From: Mesorhizobium terrae | GTDB taxonomy: Bacteria; Pseudomonadota; Alphaproteobacteria; Rhizobiales; Rhizobiaceae | Assembly (NCBI RefSeq): GCF_008727715.1 | Contig: NZ_CP044218.1 | Span: 3,365,501 to 3,429,500, forward strand | Reading direction: 5' to 3' | DNA: 64,000 nt | Shown: one piece after another, positions 50,043 to 60,071 of the stretch | How positions within the stretch are numbered: position 1 is the stretch's first letter | Layout: each line of letters opens with the position of its first letter | Notes under the pieces: generated by a model | The model's database searches: none | What the model was told of the DNA's origin: nothing | What the model saw: only the letters and a program-made list of their open reading frames with translations | Program-made: the position numbers and the translations under genes

Positions 50043-51556
50043 GCGCTCGCCCCTTCGCTGACCGCGATCGTGCGCATGATGTTGCCGGCGCTGATCTCTT
50101 CGCCGGTGAGGTCGCAAATATGCTGGCGGTCGCGCAGCACCCGCACCCGTGTCGAGTATGCCATGATCTCCTCGATCTCGGACGAGATGACCACCAGCGC
50201 CAGTCCCTCCTCGCAGAGCCGGTTGATCAGCTGGATGATCTCGGCATGCGCGCCGACATCGATGCCGCGCGTCGGCTCATCGAGGATGAGCAGGCGCGGC
50301 TGCGTCGCCAACCAGCGCGCCAGGATCACCTTCTGCTGGTTGCCGCCCGACAAAAGCTTGACCGGCTTCTCGATATCGGTGGTGCGGATGTCCAGCGCCT
50401 TCACGAGCCGGTGGGCGAGCTCCGCCTGTTCGCTGCTCGACATGGGTTTCAGCCAGCCGCGCCGCGCCTGCAGCGCCAGGGCGATATTCTCGCGCACCGA
50501 GAGATCGCCGATGATGCCGTCGACCTTGCGGTCTTCCGGGCAGAGGCCGAAACCAAGCCGCACCGCCTCGCGCGGCGAGCTTATGCGCACGGCCTTGCCG
50601 TCGACGGTCGCCTTGCCGCTGTCGGCGTGATCGACGCCGAACATCAGCCGCGCCGTCTCGGTGCGGCCAGATCCCAAGAGGCCGGCGACACCTATCACTT
50701 CGCCCGGCGCGATCGCCAGGTCGAAGGGCGCGACCGAACGCGACAGGCCGAAGGCTGAAAACTCGATTGTGCGTCCAGTCCCGCCAGTAGGTGGCGCCCG
50801 ATGCCCATGCTCCGTCGCGGCTTCCAGGGCACGACCCAGCATCATGGAGACAAGCTCCATCCGGGGCAGCGCCCCTGTGTCGTGCGTTCCCACCAGGCGG
50901 CCATTGCGCAGCACGGTGATGCGGTCGGCGACGGCGTAGACCTGGTCGAGGAAATGCGTGATGAAGACAATGCCGAGGCCGCGGTCGCGCAGCTTGCGCA
51001 TGACGCCAAACAGCAGTTGCACCTCATGCCGGTCCAGGCTGGCTGTCGGTTCGTCCAGGATCAGTACCGAGCCTGACATGTCGACGGCCCGGGCAATGGC
51101 GACAAGCTGCTGCACGGCGACCGAGAAGCTCGACAATGGCGCCCGGACATTGATGTCGATGTCATATTGCGCCAGCAGTGCCCTTGCCATCCGGTTCATG
51201 GCGGCGGCATGGGTCAGGCCGAAGCGTTTCGGCTGCCGGCCGATATAGAGGTTTTCGGCGACGCTCAGATTGGGCAGGAGGTTGACCTCCTGGTAGACCG
51301 TGCCGACGCCGAGCCTTTGCGCATGCAGCGTGTCGCGCACATCGACCGGCTCGCCGTTGAGCGCGATTGTGCCGGCATCCGGCCTATGCACGCCGGTCAG
51401 CACCTTAATCAAGGTGGACTTGCCCGCGCCATTCTCGCCGAGCAGCGCATGGATCTCGCCCTTGCGTACGGTAAAGTCGACATTTTCGAGGGCTTTGAAG
51501 CCGAAGAAGCTTTTTGAGATATCGTGAGCGCTGAGAAGCGCTTCGGTTTCGCCCAC
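50039..51556 (-). CDS. ytfR: Sugar ABC transporter ATPase YtfR-like (two nucleotide-binding domains)
   Basis: A 505-residue tandem ABC ATPase. The first domain has Walker A GENGAGKST and Walker B VLILDEPTAS; the second has the usual degenerate GLLGSGRTE, a signature LLSGGNQQKVILARWLATQP and Walker B LLILDEPTRGIDVG. This double structure is standard for ribose-type importers. It drives uptake by YtfT/YjfF and follows ytfQ after 113 bases. Confidence 0.94.
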   Translation of the reverse strand: MGETEALLSAHDISKSFFGFKALENVDFTVRKGEIHALLGENGAGKSTLIKVLTGVHRPDAGTIALNGEPVDVRDTLHAQRLGVGTVYQEVNLLPNLSVAENLYIGRQPKRFGLTHAAAMNRMARALLAQYDIDINVRAPLSSFSVAVQQLVAIARAVDMSGSVLILDEPTASLDRHEVQLLFGVMRKLRDRGLGIVFITHFLDQVYAVADRITVLRNGRLVGTHDTGALPRMELVSMMLGRALEAATEHGHRAPPTGGTGRTIEFSAFGLSRSVAPFDLAIAPGEVIGVAGLLGSGRTETARLMFGVDHADSGKATVDGKAVRISSPREAVRLGFGLCPEDRKVDGIIGDLSVRENIALALQARRGWLKPMSSSEQAELAHRLVKALDIRTTDIEKPVKLLSGGNQQKVILARWLATQPRLLILDEPTRGIDVGAHAEIIQLINRLCEEGLALVVISSEIEEIMAYSTRVRVLRDRQHICDLTGEEISAGNIMRTIAVSEGASA

Positions 51557-51669
51557 ACCGTCCTCCCGTCAGCGCCGCTGAAACTGGATCTGCTTGCCGA
51601 GCAAACATTCCGTATGGCGGTGGGCGGAGCGCTGGTCTGCCCCACCCACCTTGCCACCCCCAAACCGCG

Positions 51670-52635
51670 TCAGTAACCGAGACCCTTCTTCGCCTCATAG
51701 ACCTTCATCGGATCGTCGGCCTGCGTGTAGAGCTTCGACTCGGTGATGATGGTCTTTGGCGGGACAGTGCCGTCCTTCTTCAGCTTCTCGAGCGCATCGA
51801 AGGCAGGACCGGCCATGTTGGGGGTCAGTTCCACCGTTGCGTTGGCCTCGCCGGCCGCAAGGGCCTTGAAGATGTCGGGCACGGCGTCGATCGACACGAC
51901 CTTGATGTCGGTTCCCGGCTTCAGCCCTGCTTCCTTGATGGCCTGGATCGCGCCCACCGCCATGTCGTCATTGTGGGCATAGAGCGCGCAGATGTTCTTG
52001 CCGCCATTCTCCGCCTTCAGGAAGCCTTCCATGACTTCCTTGCCCTTGGCGCGGGTGAAGTCGCCCGTCTGGCTGCGGATGATCTTGATCGACGATGCGC
52101 CGGCGATCGCTTCCTCGAAGCCCTTCTTGCGATTGATCGCCGGCGACGAGCCGGTCGTGCCCTGAAGCTCGACGACGTTGCAGTTCTTGCCGGCCACGTC
52201 CTTCACCAGCCATTGGCCGGCGACCTTGCCTTCCAGCACCTGATCGGATGCCACCATGGTGGTGTAAAGGTCGTCTGGACCGTCGATACCGCGATCGAGC
52301 AGGAAGACCGGGATCTTGGCTTCCTTGGCTTCGGTCAGCACGGCCTCCCAGCCGGTTGCGACGACGGGCGCCACGAAGATGGCATCAACGCCCTGCGCGA
52401 TAAAACCGCGGATCGCCTTGATCTGGTTTTCCTGCTTCTGCTGGGCGTCCGCGAATTTGAGGTCGACGCCGCGCTTTTCGGCTTGCTGCTTGGTGACGCT
52501 GGTTTCCGCCGCGCGCCAGCCCGATTCCGAGCCGATCTGCGAGAAGCCGATGGTCATGCCGGCCGCCTGGGCCGACGCGCCGATGAGAAGAGATGCCGCC
52601 GAGGCGAGCAAAATTGTCCTGATGGTCCTGGTCAC
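51670..52635 (-). CDS. ytfQ: Sugar ABC transporter substrate-binding protein YtfQ-like
   Basis: A 321-residue periplasmic-binding protein of the ribose/galactofuranose type: signal peptide VTRTIRTILLASAASLLIGA, then GMTIGFSQIGSESGWRAAET, VDAIFVAPVVATGWEAVLTE and LYAHNDDMAVGAIQAIKEAG. The start is GTG 52635 with a strong GGGAGGAACC upstream. E. coli YtfQ binds galactofuranose and arabinose-like sugars; the linked dehydratase suggests galactose/arabinose use here. First gene of the operon. Confidence 0.93.
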   Translation of the reverse strand: MTRTIRTILLASAASLLIGASAQAAGMTIGFSQIGSESGWRAAETSVTKQQAEKRGVDLKFADAQQKQENQIKAIRGFIAQGVDAIFVAPVVATGWEAVLTEAKEAKIPVFLLDRGIDGPDDLYTTMVASDQVLEGKVAGQWLVKDVAGKNCNVVELQGTTGSSPAINRKKGFEEAIAGASSIKIIRSQTGDFTRAKGKEVMEGFLKAENGGKNICALYAHNDDMAVGAIQAIKEAGLKPGTDIKVVSIDAVPDIFKALAAGEANATVELTPNMAGPAFDALEKLKKDGTVPPKTIITESKLYTQADDPMKVYEAKKGLGY

Positions 52636-52769
52636 TGGTTCCTCCCGAGTGAATGCGAAGGGTCGCGCTCCACCCGCGAGCCCTTTCGCTATCAAGGCGC
52701 GCCATGTCATAACCGTCAAATCATCATTGGGCATCTTCATATACCGGAATTGGCAAGATAGAAGAGGAC

Positions 52770-53717
52770 ATGAAGTTCCAATATCTGAAGCTGAATCAGC
52801 TGCGTTTCGTCGATGCCCTGCGCCGTCGGGGACGGCTCGGGCTCGCCGCCGAAGAACTGCACATGTCCCAGCCCGCGGCGTCACGCATGTTGGCGGAGAT
52901 CGAGGGTCTCGTCGGCCAGCCGATCTGCTCGCGCAATGCGCATGGTGTCGTCTTCAACGAACTGGGCCAGGCGCTGGCGGCGCGCGCGCATCGGGTGATC
53001 CATGAAATCGACCAGCTGCGGCGCGACCTGACCGAATTGGTGGACGGCAGCCATGGCAAGGTGCGCATCGGCGCCGTGACGACCGCCGCTGTCGCCTATG
53101 CCTTGCCCGCGGCGATCACGCTGCGGCGGCTGGCACCGCGCATGGAATTACAGATTGACGTCGAGCCGAGCGTGACGCTGATGCAGCGCATGCGGGACGG
53201 CGACTATGATTTCGTACTCGGAAGGCTGACCGAGCCCCAGGACCGCACGCAATTCGACGTGCGCCAGATCGGGGCGGAGGCCGTGAAATTCGTGGTGCGC
53301 GAAGGACACCCGCTGGCAGGCCGCAGCAAATTGCGCCTGGCCGATCTGGCGCGTCAGGACTGGGTGGTCCAGCCGGTCGGCACGCCGATCTGGTCAGCCC
53401 TATCGCGCGCCTTCGTCGATGAGCAGACGCGCTTTCCCGAGAGCGTGACCTATACGGCATCGGTGCTGCTCACGCTGGCCACGATCTCGCGCACCGATGC
53501 CATCGCGCCGCTGGCCGACGATGTCGTCCAGTTGCTGGCTTCGCCCGCGCTGGCGACCCGCGTCGCCATCCTCGGCATGGCCAATCCGATATTCGTGCCG
53601 GATCTCAGTATCATCACCCTGCACGACAGCGTGCTGTCGCCCATTGCTTTGCGGTTCCTGAACTTGATCGAAAGCGAGATTGCGGCGAAAACTCTGGGGG
53701 CGTTTGCCGCTTCCTGA
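52770..53717 (+). CDS. LysR-family regulator of the sugar operon (GbpR-like)
   Basis: A 315-residue LysR regulator with N-terminal HTH (LNQLRFVDALRRRGRLGLAA, HMSQPAASRMLAEIEGLVGQ) and substrate-binding-like effector domain. It is divergent from ytfQ, 134 bases apart, the usual position for a LysR activator, and resembles GbpR of Agrobacterium, which controls galactose/arabinose uptake. Binding of a sugar acid or sugar is expected but not shown. Confidence 0.9.
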   Translation: MKFQYLKLNQLRFVDALRRRGRLGLAAEELHMSQPAASRMLAEIEGLVGQPICSRNAHGVVFNELGQALAARAHRVIHEIDQLRRDLTELVDGSHGKVRIGAVTTAAVAYALPAAITLRRLAPRMELQIDVEPSVTLMQRMRDGDYDFVLGRLTEPQDRTQFDVRQIGAEAVKFVVREGHPLAGRSKLRLADLARQDWVVQPVGTPIWSALSRAFVDEQTRFPESVTYTASVLLTLATISRTDAIAPLADDVVQLLASPALATRVAILGMANPIFVPDLSIITLHDSVLSPIALRFLNLIESEIAAKTLGAFAAS

Positions 53718-54599
53718 CGGTGCGTCGGCTCCCCAGCTTATACCGGTCGGAGCTTAGATTTCGCTTTCCCCAGGCACGAGTGTCATTGGCCAGGGTATGC
53801 GGGCAGGGCGCTCGGTATACTGCCGACGCGAGCGGGCATCGGGGCTAGCAAAGTTTCGGCAAGCGCAATGCCCAGATCAAGTATTGATAGTTCATAAGAC
53901 CAGCCTCGTTCGGCCCGCAAAAGAGCCCGATCGCCAGCACTTCATCGATGAGCAAGATCGCCGTCGGCCGCTCCACGAGAGCGGCAAGGTACCCTACCGT
54001 TGACGACACCGGAGTTCGCGGTGGTCTTCAACGGCCGAGGGAAGAATGAGATCAGCGAGATGATCGGCCCAACTTCGAACCCACGCAGCTTCGTTTGTCC
54101 AACATGCAGACCAAACTGCGGATCTAGGAGATTTACGCGCTGATCGGCGCGGAAGAAGCGATCGGGATTTGTATCTCTCAATTAAAACAGTGCGCACGCT
54201 CCTGTGGTCGTCTCGAGTCATATGCGGTCAAGAGCCTGCCTTGGTCGATAAGTAGCTCCAATCGGCCGTCAGGCCTGCGAAGTCGCGACCGCAATGGTTC
54301 GTGAACCTGAATGGCTGCTTTTACCAAGTGGATTCTCGAAACCAGCCGATCCGCTTGCGGCCCCAAAACGTATTCTGGCGAGCTGCAGGGAAACGTCGAT
54401 CGAGCCCGAATGGCAATTGGGTCTGAAGTTCGACTTCCTTGAACAAGGCCCGGGCAGGATGGTTCATTTCCAATAAATTCACCCGGCCCTGAAGCAGGGC
54501 GAGTACGCCTAGGGACTGTTGCAAGAGGATGCACGGGAAGACGCATCGATGATCGTTAACGCGGCGAAGCTGCTATGAAAGGTCTTTCCGTGATTCTCC
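53718..54599. other. About 880 bases with no assignable gene
   Basis: Both strands contain only short open frames without recognisable motifs. The sequence is more A+T rich and its codon-position bias is lost, so it looks like degenerate remains of one or more genes. One minus-strand frame (54178-54546) is longer than expected by chance in such sequence but has no family features. No repeats or palindromes of note were seen. Confidence 0.5.
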
Positions 54600-56402
54600 G
54601 TGCCGCCGATGACCGCCCTCGAAATTCTCAAAACCGTTTATGGCTATGATGCGTTCCGGGGGCCGCAGGCGCGCATCGTCGAGCATGTCATTGCCGGCAA
54701 CAACGCTTTCGTTTTGATGCCGACGGGCGGCGGCAAGTCGCTTTGCTACCAGATCCCGGCCATTGTCCGTCCCGGCATGGGGCTCGTCGTTTCGCCGCTG
54801 CTGGCGCTGATGGCCGATCAGGTGACGGCACTGCGGCAGGCAGGTGTGCGGGCGGCGGCACTCAACTCCGACCTTGCGCTCGATGACCGCCGCGCGCTGT
54901 GGCGCGATATCCGTACCGGTCAGCTCGACCTGCTCTATGTTGCGCCCGAAACGCTGCTCAGGCCGGACGTATTGGAGCTGTTGGAAGGCGTAAAACTGTC
55001 GCTGATTGCCATCGACGAGGCGCACTGCCTGTCGCAATGGGGGCACGATTTCCGGCCGTCCTACCGTCAGCTTGACGCGGTGGTGGCGCGTTTTGCCGGC
55101 GTTCCGCGCATGGCGCTGACGGCGACCGCCGACGAGCCTACGCGCGCCGAAATCCTGTCGCATCTCGCCATTGACGAGGCCGACGCCTTCATCGCCGGTT
55201 TCGACCGGCCCAACATTCGCTACGCCATCGAGGAGAAAGATAATCCGCGGGCGCAGCTCAAGGAATTCCTCAAACGCTACGAGGGCGAGAGCGGTATCGT
55301 CTACTGCCTATCGAAGCGCCGTACCGAGGAAACCGCCGCCTGGCTTCGAGGCCTCGGCTACGATGCGCTCGCCTATCACGCCGGCATGGACAAGGCGGCG
55401 CGCGAGACCAACCAGAAACGCTTCCAGCATGGCGAAGCGGTCATCATGGTCGCCACCGTCGCCTTCGGCATGGGCATCGACAAGCCGGATGTGCGCTTCG
55501 TCGCCCATATCGACCTGCCGGGCAGCATCGAGGCCTATTACCAGGAGACCGGCCGCGCCGGGCGCGACGGCCTGCCGTCCGATACACTGCTGCTCTACGG
55601 CTCCGAGGACATCGCGCTGCGCAGTCGCTTCATCGAGGAGTCGGAGGCGCCCGACCAGCGCAAGCGCATGGAGCGGCAGAAACTCGACGCGCTGCTGGGC
55701 CTGGCCGAGACGGGGGGCTGCCGCCGGCAGGTGCTGCTGTCCTATTTCGGCGACCATGGCGAACCGTGCGGCAATTGCGACACCTGCGCGGAGCCGCCAA
55801 AACTGTTCGATGGCGCCATCGCGGCGCAAAAGGCGCTATCATGCATCTACCGCACTGGCGAGCGTTTCGGGCAAGCCTATGTCGTCGACGTGCTTCTGGG
55901 CGTGGACAACGAGCGCATTACTCAGTTCGGCCATGACCGCATCTCCACCTACGGCATCGGGCGAGAGCACGACAACCGCACGTGGCGAGCGATCCTGCGC
56001 CAGCTGATCGCGCTACGCCTTATCGATGTCGACCTCACCGGCCATGGTGGCTTGGCGATCGCGCCGGCTGGCCGCGACTTCCTGCGCGACAAGCCGCCGT
56101 TGATGCTGCGCATTCCGGCGCCGGCGCGTGCCAGGCGCGGCAAGGTGGCGCGGAGTGCGGCGCAGTCTGCCGTTGCCGGTGCGGACAATGACCTGTTCCA
56201 GGCGCTGCGGCAGAAGCGTACGGAAATAGCGCGCCTGCAGAACGTGCCGCCCTATGTGATTTTCCACGACAAGACCCTGATCGAGCTCGCAGCGGTGCGA
56301 CCCGCCTCGCGCGCCGAAATGGCCGGCGTGCCCGGTGTCGGCGAAGCCAAGCTCGACCGCTATGGACCGGCCTTTCTTGCGGTGATCGCCGAGCACGCAT
56401 GA
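54600..56402 (+). CDS. recQ: ATP-dependent DNA helicase RecQ
   Basis: A 600-residue superfamily-2 helicase acting in recombination and replication-fork repair. Walker A is PTGGGKSLCYQ, motif II IDEAHCLSQWGHDFRPSYRQ (DEAH), motif VI YYQETGRAGRDG. The RecQ zinc site (CRRQVLLSYFGD, CGNCDTC) and winged-helix RQC domain follow, then a C-terminal HRDC domain (LFQALRQKRTEIARLQNVPP, MAGVPGVGEAKLDRYG). Length is normal. The start is GTG 54600, with ATG 54609 as alternative; neither has a strong Shine-Dalgarno. Confidence 0.97.
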   Translation: MPPMTALEILKTVYGYDAFRGPQARIVEHVIAGNNAFVLMPTGGGKSLCYQIPAIVRPGMGLVVSPLLALMADQVTALRQAGVRAAALNSDLALDDRRALWRDIRTGQLDLLYVAPETLLRPDVLELLEGVKLSLIAIDEAHCLSQWGHDFRPSYRQLDAVVARFAGVPRMALTATADEPTRAEILSHLAIDEADAFIAGFDRPNIRYAIEEKDNPRAQLKEFLKRYEGESGIVYCLSKRRTEETAAWLRGLGYDALAYHAGMDKAARETNQKRFQHGEAVIMVATVAFGMGIDKPDVRFVAHIDLPGSIEAYYQETGRAGRDGLPSDTLLLYGSEDIALRSRFIEESEAPDQRKRMERQKLDALLGLAETGGCRRQVLLSYFGDHGEPCGNCDTCAEPPKLFDGAIAAQKALSCIYRTGERFGQAYVVDVLLGVDNERITQFGHDRISTYGIGREHDNRTWRAILRQLIALRLIDVDLTGHGGLAIAPAGRDFLRDKPPLMLRIPAPARARRGKVARSAAQSAVAGADNDLFQALRQKRTEIARLQNVPPYVIFHDKTLIELAAVRPASRAEMAGVPGVGEAKLDRYGPAFLAVIAEHA

Positions 56403-56620
56403 TGCGGTGGCGGCCGCCGACATCGGACGGTGAGCTTTCGTCAACATCCTGTCCGCAAGCGGGCCGGCAATTCCCGGTCGCATTGTGGTCGTTCGATGCG
56501 GTGTCGGTTTTACGGACGCTGCCATTTGGTCACGGCCATGAATGGCGTTCACCGAACGATGGTTATGCTCCCGCTGCTTGCGGTTGAGCTTCGAGACGGC
56601 TTTGGCTGCCGCGGCCGAGC

Positions 56621-57472
56621 CTACAAGGAGGTGTCCAGCCCGATGTCGAGGATCGGGGCGCTGTGGGTCAGCCAGCCAACCGAGATCAGGTCGACGCCGG
56701 TCGCGGCGATTTCCGGTGCGGTGGCCGGAGTGACGCGGCCCGAAGCCTCGGTGATTGCTCGTCCGCTGACCATGCGCACGGCCTGTGCAAGCAGGTCCGG
56801 TCCCATGTTGTCGAGTAGAACCGCATCCACGCCGAGGTCGAGTGCTTGCTGCAGTTGGTCGAGTGTGTCGACCTCGACCTCGATCTTGACCAAGTGCCCG
56901 ACATTGGCCTTGGCCCGTTCGATGGCCGCGCGCACGCCGCCGGCGATGGCGATATGGTTGTCCTTGATCAGCACGGCGTCGTCCAGACCGAAGCGGTGGT
57001 TCGAGCCGCCACCGGCCCGAACGGCGTATTTTTCCAGTGCGCGCAGACCCGGCGTGGTTTTGCGGGTGCAGACGATCCTTGCCTTGTGGTCGCGCACCGC
57101 ATCGACGATGCCGGCCGTGGCGGTGGCAATGCCGCTGAGGTGGGAGAGGAAGTTAAGTGCCACGCGCTCGGCCGTCAGAAGCCCGCGCGCTGGCCCTATG
57201 AGGGTCGCGAGGATGTCTCCGGCTTCGATGCGGCTTCCGTCCGGGCGTTCGATTTTCATGGCGATTGCGGGATCGATCAGGCCGAAGGCGAGCGCCGCCA
57301 GATCGAGGCCGGCAACGACACCGGGCTGACGCGCGGCCAGCACCAGTTTGGCAGAAACATCGGCAGGAACAATGGCCTCGGTTGTGATGTCGCCGGCACA
57401 GCCGAGGTCTTCCAGCAAGGCGGCGCGAACAAGCGGTTCGAGCATCAGCCGGGGCAGGGGAGAAAGCGTCAT
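56621..57472 (-). CDS. nadC: Nicotinate-nucleotide pyrophosphorylase NadC
   Basis: A 283-residue quinolinate phosphoribosyltransferase, converting quinolinate and PRPP to nicotinate mononucleotide in de novo NAD synthesis. Typical segments are [36 protein letters not shown], the PRPP/quinolinate-binding [40 protein letters not shown], and [14 protein letters not shown]. It starts three bases after the nadB stop and closes the nadABC operon. Confidence 0.97.
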   Translation of the reverse strand: MTLSPLPRLMLEPLVRAALLEDLGCAGDITTEAIVPADVSAKLVLAARQPGVVAGLDLAALAFGLIDPAIAMKIERPDGSRIEAGDILATLIGPARGLLTAERVALNFLSHLSGIATATAGIVDAVRDHKARIVCTRKTTPGLRALEKYAVRAGGGSNHRFGLDDAVLIKDNHIAIAGGVRAAIERAKANVGHLVKIEVEVDTLDQLQQALDLGVDAVLLDNMGPDLLAQAVRMVSGRAITEASGRVTPATAPEIAATGVDLISVGWLTHSAPILDIGLDTSL

Positions 57473-57475
57473 GGT

Positions 57476-59017
57476 TCAGGCGCTCCGGGCCAGTGGTGCG
57501 GGGTCGAGTTCGGCATCAGCGGCCAACGCGGCGTCGAGGGTCAGTCGTGCGCGGCGGGTTGGCGCAGTGTGGGTGGGGAAATCGCTGCGAAAATGTGCGC
57601 CGCGGCTTTCTTTGCGACGAAGCGCCGAGACGGCCATCATCAGCGCGACCGCAGCTGGATCTGCGCAGGCGGTTTTGCCGGTCGCCAGAGGCGCCAGGCG
57701 GGCCACGGCGCCGCGCAGTTCATCGCCGTTTCGCACGACCCCCAGGGTCGCCGAAACGATGTCGCGCACGGGGCCGGGGGCTGGTGGCGGCAACAGCTCT
57801 GCCGGACCTGCCTCGATGATACGGGTCCCCGATGCCGAAGCCACGCTGCGGGCCACCCATTCTGCGCAGACCACGGCCTCGGTGAGCGAATTGCTGGCAA
57901 GCCGGTTGGCGCCGTGCAGGCCGGTCGAGGCCACCTCACCACAGGCCCACAGCCCCGGCACGGAACTGCGGCCTTCATCATCCACCGCCACGCCACCCAT
58001 GTGGTAATGGGCAGCAGGCCGTATCGGGATCGGTTCGAATGCCGGATCGATCCCGGCCTCATGGCAGAAGGCGGCGATAGCCGGAAAACGCTCCGCGAAG
58101 CGGGTAACGAGGCAATCGCGCGTGTCGAGAAAGACCCTGTGGCCCTTTGCAAGATGGCGGAAGACTGCGCGTGCGACGGTGTCGCGCGACGCGAGCTCGG
58201 CGCCGGGCAGATCAGCAAGGAAGCGCTGGCCGATTTCGTCGATCAGCACCGCGCCTTCGCCGCGCACGGCTTCGCTTACCAGCGGCATCGGTCGCGCCGG
58301 CGTGTCGAGTGCTGTCGGGTGGAATTGCACGAATTCGAGGTCAGCCAGTTCGGCGCCGGCGCGGGCGGCAAGCGCCAGACCCTGGCCGAAACAACCGAGC
58401 GGATTTGTAGTGTCGTGATAGAGGCTGCCGATGCCGCCAGTGGCAAGCACGACGCGATCGGTCGCAAATACCGCGCTGGCGGTTTGGCTCGTCGCGATGA
58501 CGCCGGCGATGGAGCCGTCCTCGATGAGGAGCCTGCGCGCCCGGACATCTTCAAACACGGTGATGGACGGCGTGGCGCGTACGGCCGCGACCAAGGCACG
58601 GATGAGTTCGCGCCCGGTCGCGTCGCCGCCGGCATGAACGATGCGCCGGCGGCTGTGCGCCGCTTCCAGGCCGAGGGCCAGGCCGCCGCTGGGATTCCGA
58701 TCGAAGACGACGCCAAGCCGTTCCAGCCTCTCAATGGCCTTGGGCGCCGCCTCGACGATACGCCGGGCGACCGGGACATCGCACAGGCCGTCGCCGGCGT
58801 TGCAGGTATCGGCGAGGTGTAGCGCGGTGGAATCGTCGCTGCCGAGTGCGGCCGCCATGCCGCCTTGCGCGAGAGGGCTCGATGCCTCGCCGCCGAGCGG
58901 GGCGGCGGACATCAGCACCACCGGCAATGGTGCAAGTTCCAGTGCCGTCATCAAGCCGGCGATGCCGGCGCCGATAATGACGGGCCGGCCGGCGAGGTCG
59001 TGGCGATCGGCACTCAT
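57476..59017 (-). CDS. nadB: L-aspartate oxidase NadB
   Basis: A 513-residue FAD enzyme that oxidises L-aspartate to iminoaspartate, the substrate of NadA. FAD loop [37 protein letters not shown], catalytic-site segment [20 protein letters not shown] and [16 protein letters not shown] are as in the succinate dehydrogenase/aspartate oxidase family. ATG 59017 overlaps the nadA stop by four bases (ATGA). The frame is open to 59317 inside nadA, which is not a credible start. Confidence 0.96.
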   Translation of the reverse strand: MSADRHDLAGRPVIIGAGIAGLMTALELAPLPVVLMSAAPLGGEASSPLAQGGMAAALGSDDSTALHLADTCNAGDGLCDVPVARRIVEAAPKAIERLERLGVVFDRNPSGGLALGLEAAHSRRRIVHAGGDATGRELIRALVAAVRATPSITVFEDVRARRLLIEDGSIAGVIATSQTASAVFATDRVVLATGGIGSLYHDTTNPLGCFGQGLALAARAGAELADLEFVQFHPTALDTPARPMPLVSEAVRGEGAVLIDEIGQRFLADLPGAELASRDTVARAVFRHLAKGHRVFLDTRDCLVTRFAERFPAIAAFCHEAGIDPAFEPIPIRPAAHYHMGGVAVDDEGRSSVPGLWACGEVASTGLHGANRLASNSLTEAVVCAEWVARSVASASGTRIIEAGPAELLPPPAPGPVRDIVSATLGVVRNGDELRGAVARLAPLATGKTACADPAAVALMMAVSALRRKESRGAHFRSDFPTHTAPTRRARLTLDAALAADAELDPAPLARSA

Positions 59018-59988
59018 ATTTCGAGCATCCGCTCCACCGCGAGACGGGCGCGGGACGCGACGGCCGGGTCGATCGTCACGGGATGACGCATCTGCTCCAG
59101 TGCTGTGCGAATGTTGGCGAGCGTGATGCGCTTCATATGCGGGCAAAGATTGCAGGGGCGGATGAATTCGACCTCGGGATGGTCGATGGCGACATTGTCG
59201 CTCATCGAACACTCGGTCATCAAAACGACGCGCGCCGGCTTTTCCCTGCCGACATAGTCCGACATCGCCGCGGTCGAGCCGGCGAAATCGGCCTCCGCCA
59301 CCACTTCCGGCGGGCATTCGGGATGGGCGAGCACGATGACGCCGGGGTGTGCGGCGCGCAGTTCGCGGATGTCGGCCGGTGCGAAGCGCTCATGCACCTC
59401 GCAATGGCCCTTCCAGGCGATGATCTCGACATTGGTCTGGGCGGCGATGTTCTGCGCCAGATATTCGTCGGGCAGCATCATGACGCGGGGCACGCCGAGC
59501 GATTCCACGACGGCCTTGGCATTGCCGGAGGTGCAGCAGATGTCGGAATCGGCCTTCACCGCGGCCGAAGTGTTGACATAGGTGACGACGGGAACGCCCG
59601 GATAGCGCTGCCGCATCAGCCTGATGTCTTGCGGCGTGATGGAATCGGCCAGCGAGCAGCCGGCGCCCATGTCCGGAATGAGCACGGTCTTTTGCGGATT
59701 GAGCAGCTTGGCCGTCTCGGCCATGAAATGTACGCCGGCCAGCACGATCACATCGGCCTCGACGTTTATCGCCTTGCGCGCCAGCGCCAGGCTGTCGCCG
59801 ACGATGTCGGCCACGCAGTGGTAGATTTCCGGGGCCTGGTAGTTGTGCGCCAGGATGACGGCGTTGCGTTCGCGCTTGAGCGCCAAGATCGCGTCGATAT
59901 CATCGGAAAAGGCCGGCCATTCGATCGCCGGGATGAATTTGGCGACGCGACTGTGGAGTTCGGCTGTGGTGGGAGCGATGCTAGACAT
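59014..59988 (-). CDS. nadA: Quinolinate synthase NadA
   Basis: A 324-residue [4Fe-4S] enzyme that joins iminoaspartate with dihydroxyacetone phosphate to quinolinate. Conserved segments: [34 protein letters not shown] (first cluster cysteine), [30 protein letters not shown] and [16 protein letters not shown] (cluster cysteine). First gene of nadA-nadB-nadC, with two operators just upstream. Confidence 0.97.
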   Translation of the reverse strand: MSSIAPTTAELHSRVAKFIPAIEWPAFSDDIDAILALKRERNAVILAHNYQAPEIYHCVADIVGDSLALARKAINVEADVIVLAGVHFMAETAKLLNPQKTVLIPDMGAGCSLADSITPQDIRLMRQRYPGVPVVTYVNTSAAVKADSDICCTSGNAKAVVESLGVPRVMMLPDEYLAQNIAAQTNVEIIAWKGHCEVHERFAPADIRELRAAHPGVIVLAHPECPPEVVAEADFAGSTAAMSDYVGREKPARVVLMTECSMSDNVAIDHPEVEFIRPCNLCPHMKRITLANIRTALEQMRHPVTIDPAVASRARLAVERMLEI

Positions 59989-59997
59989 GTTGATCCT

Positions 59998-60047
59998 TAT
60001 TATGCTCTAGTGGAGTATAATATGGGTATATGCTTACCATGAGCATA
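59998..60047. promoter_or_regulatory. Two NAD-regulator operators upstream of nadA
   Basis: Two dyads of the same form, TATGCTC-N5-GAGTATA (60001-60019) and TATGCTT-N5-GAGCATA (60029-60047), centred 28 bases apart between nadA and the regulator gene. A TTGACA-like hexamer for nadA transcription lies just beyond the second (60053-60058, minus strand), so binding would block the promoter. Confidence 0.85.
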
Positions 60048-60071
60048 AGTGCTGTCAAGGGAAGGATTTTG

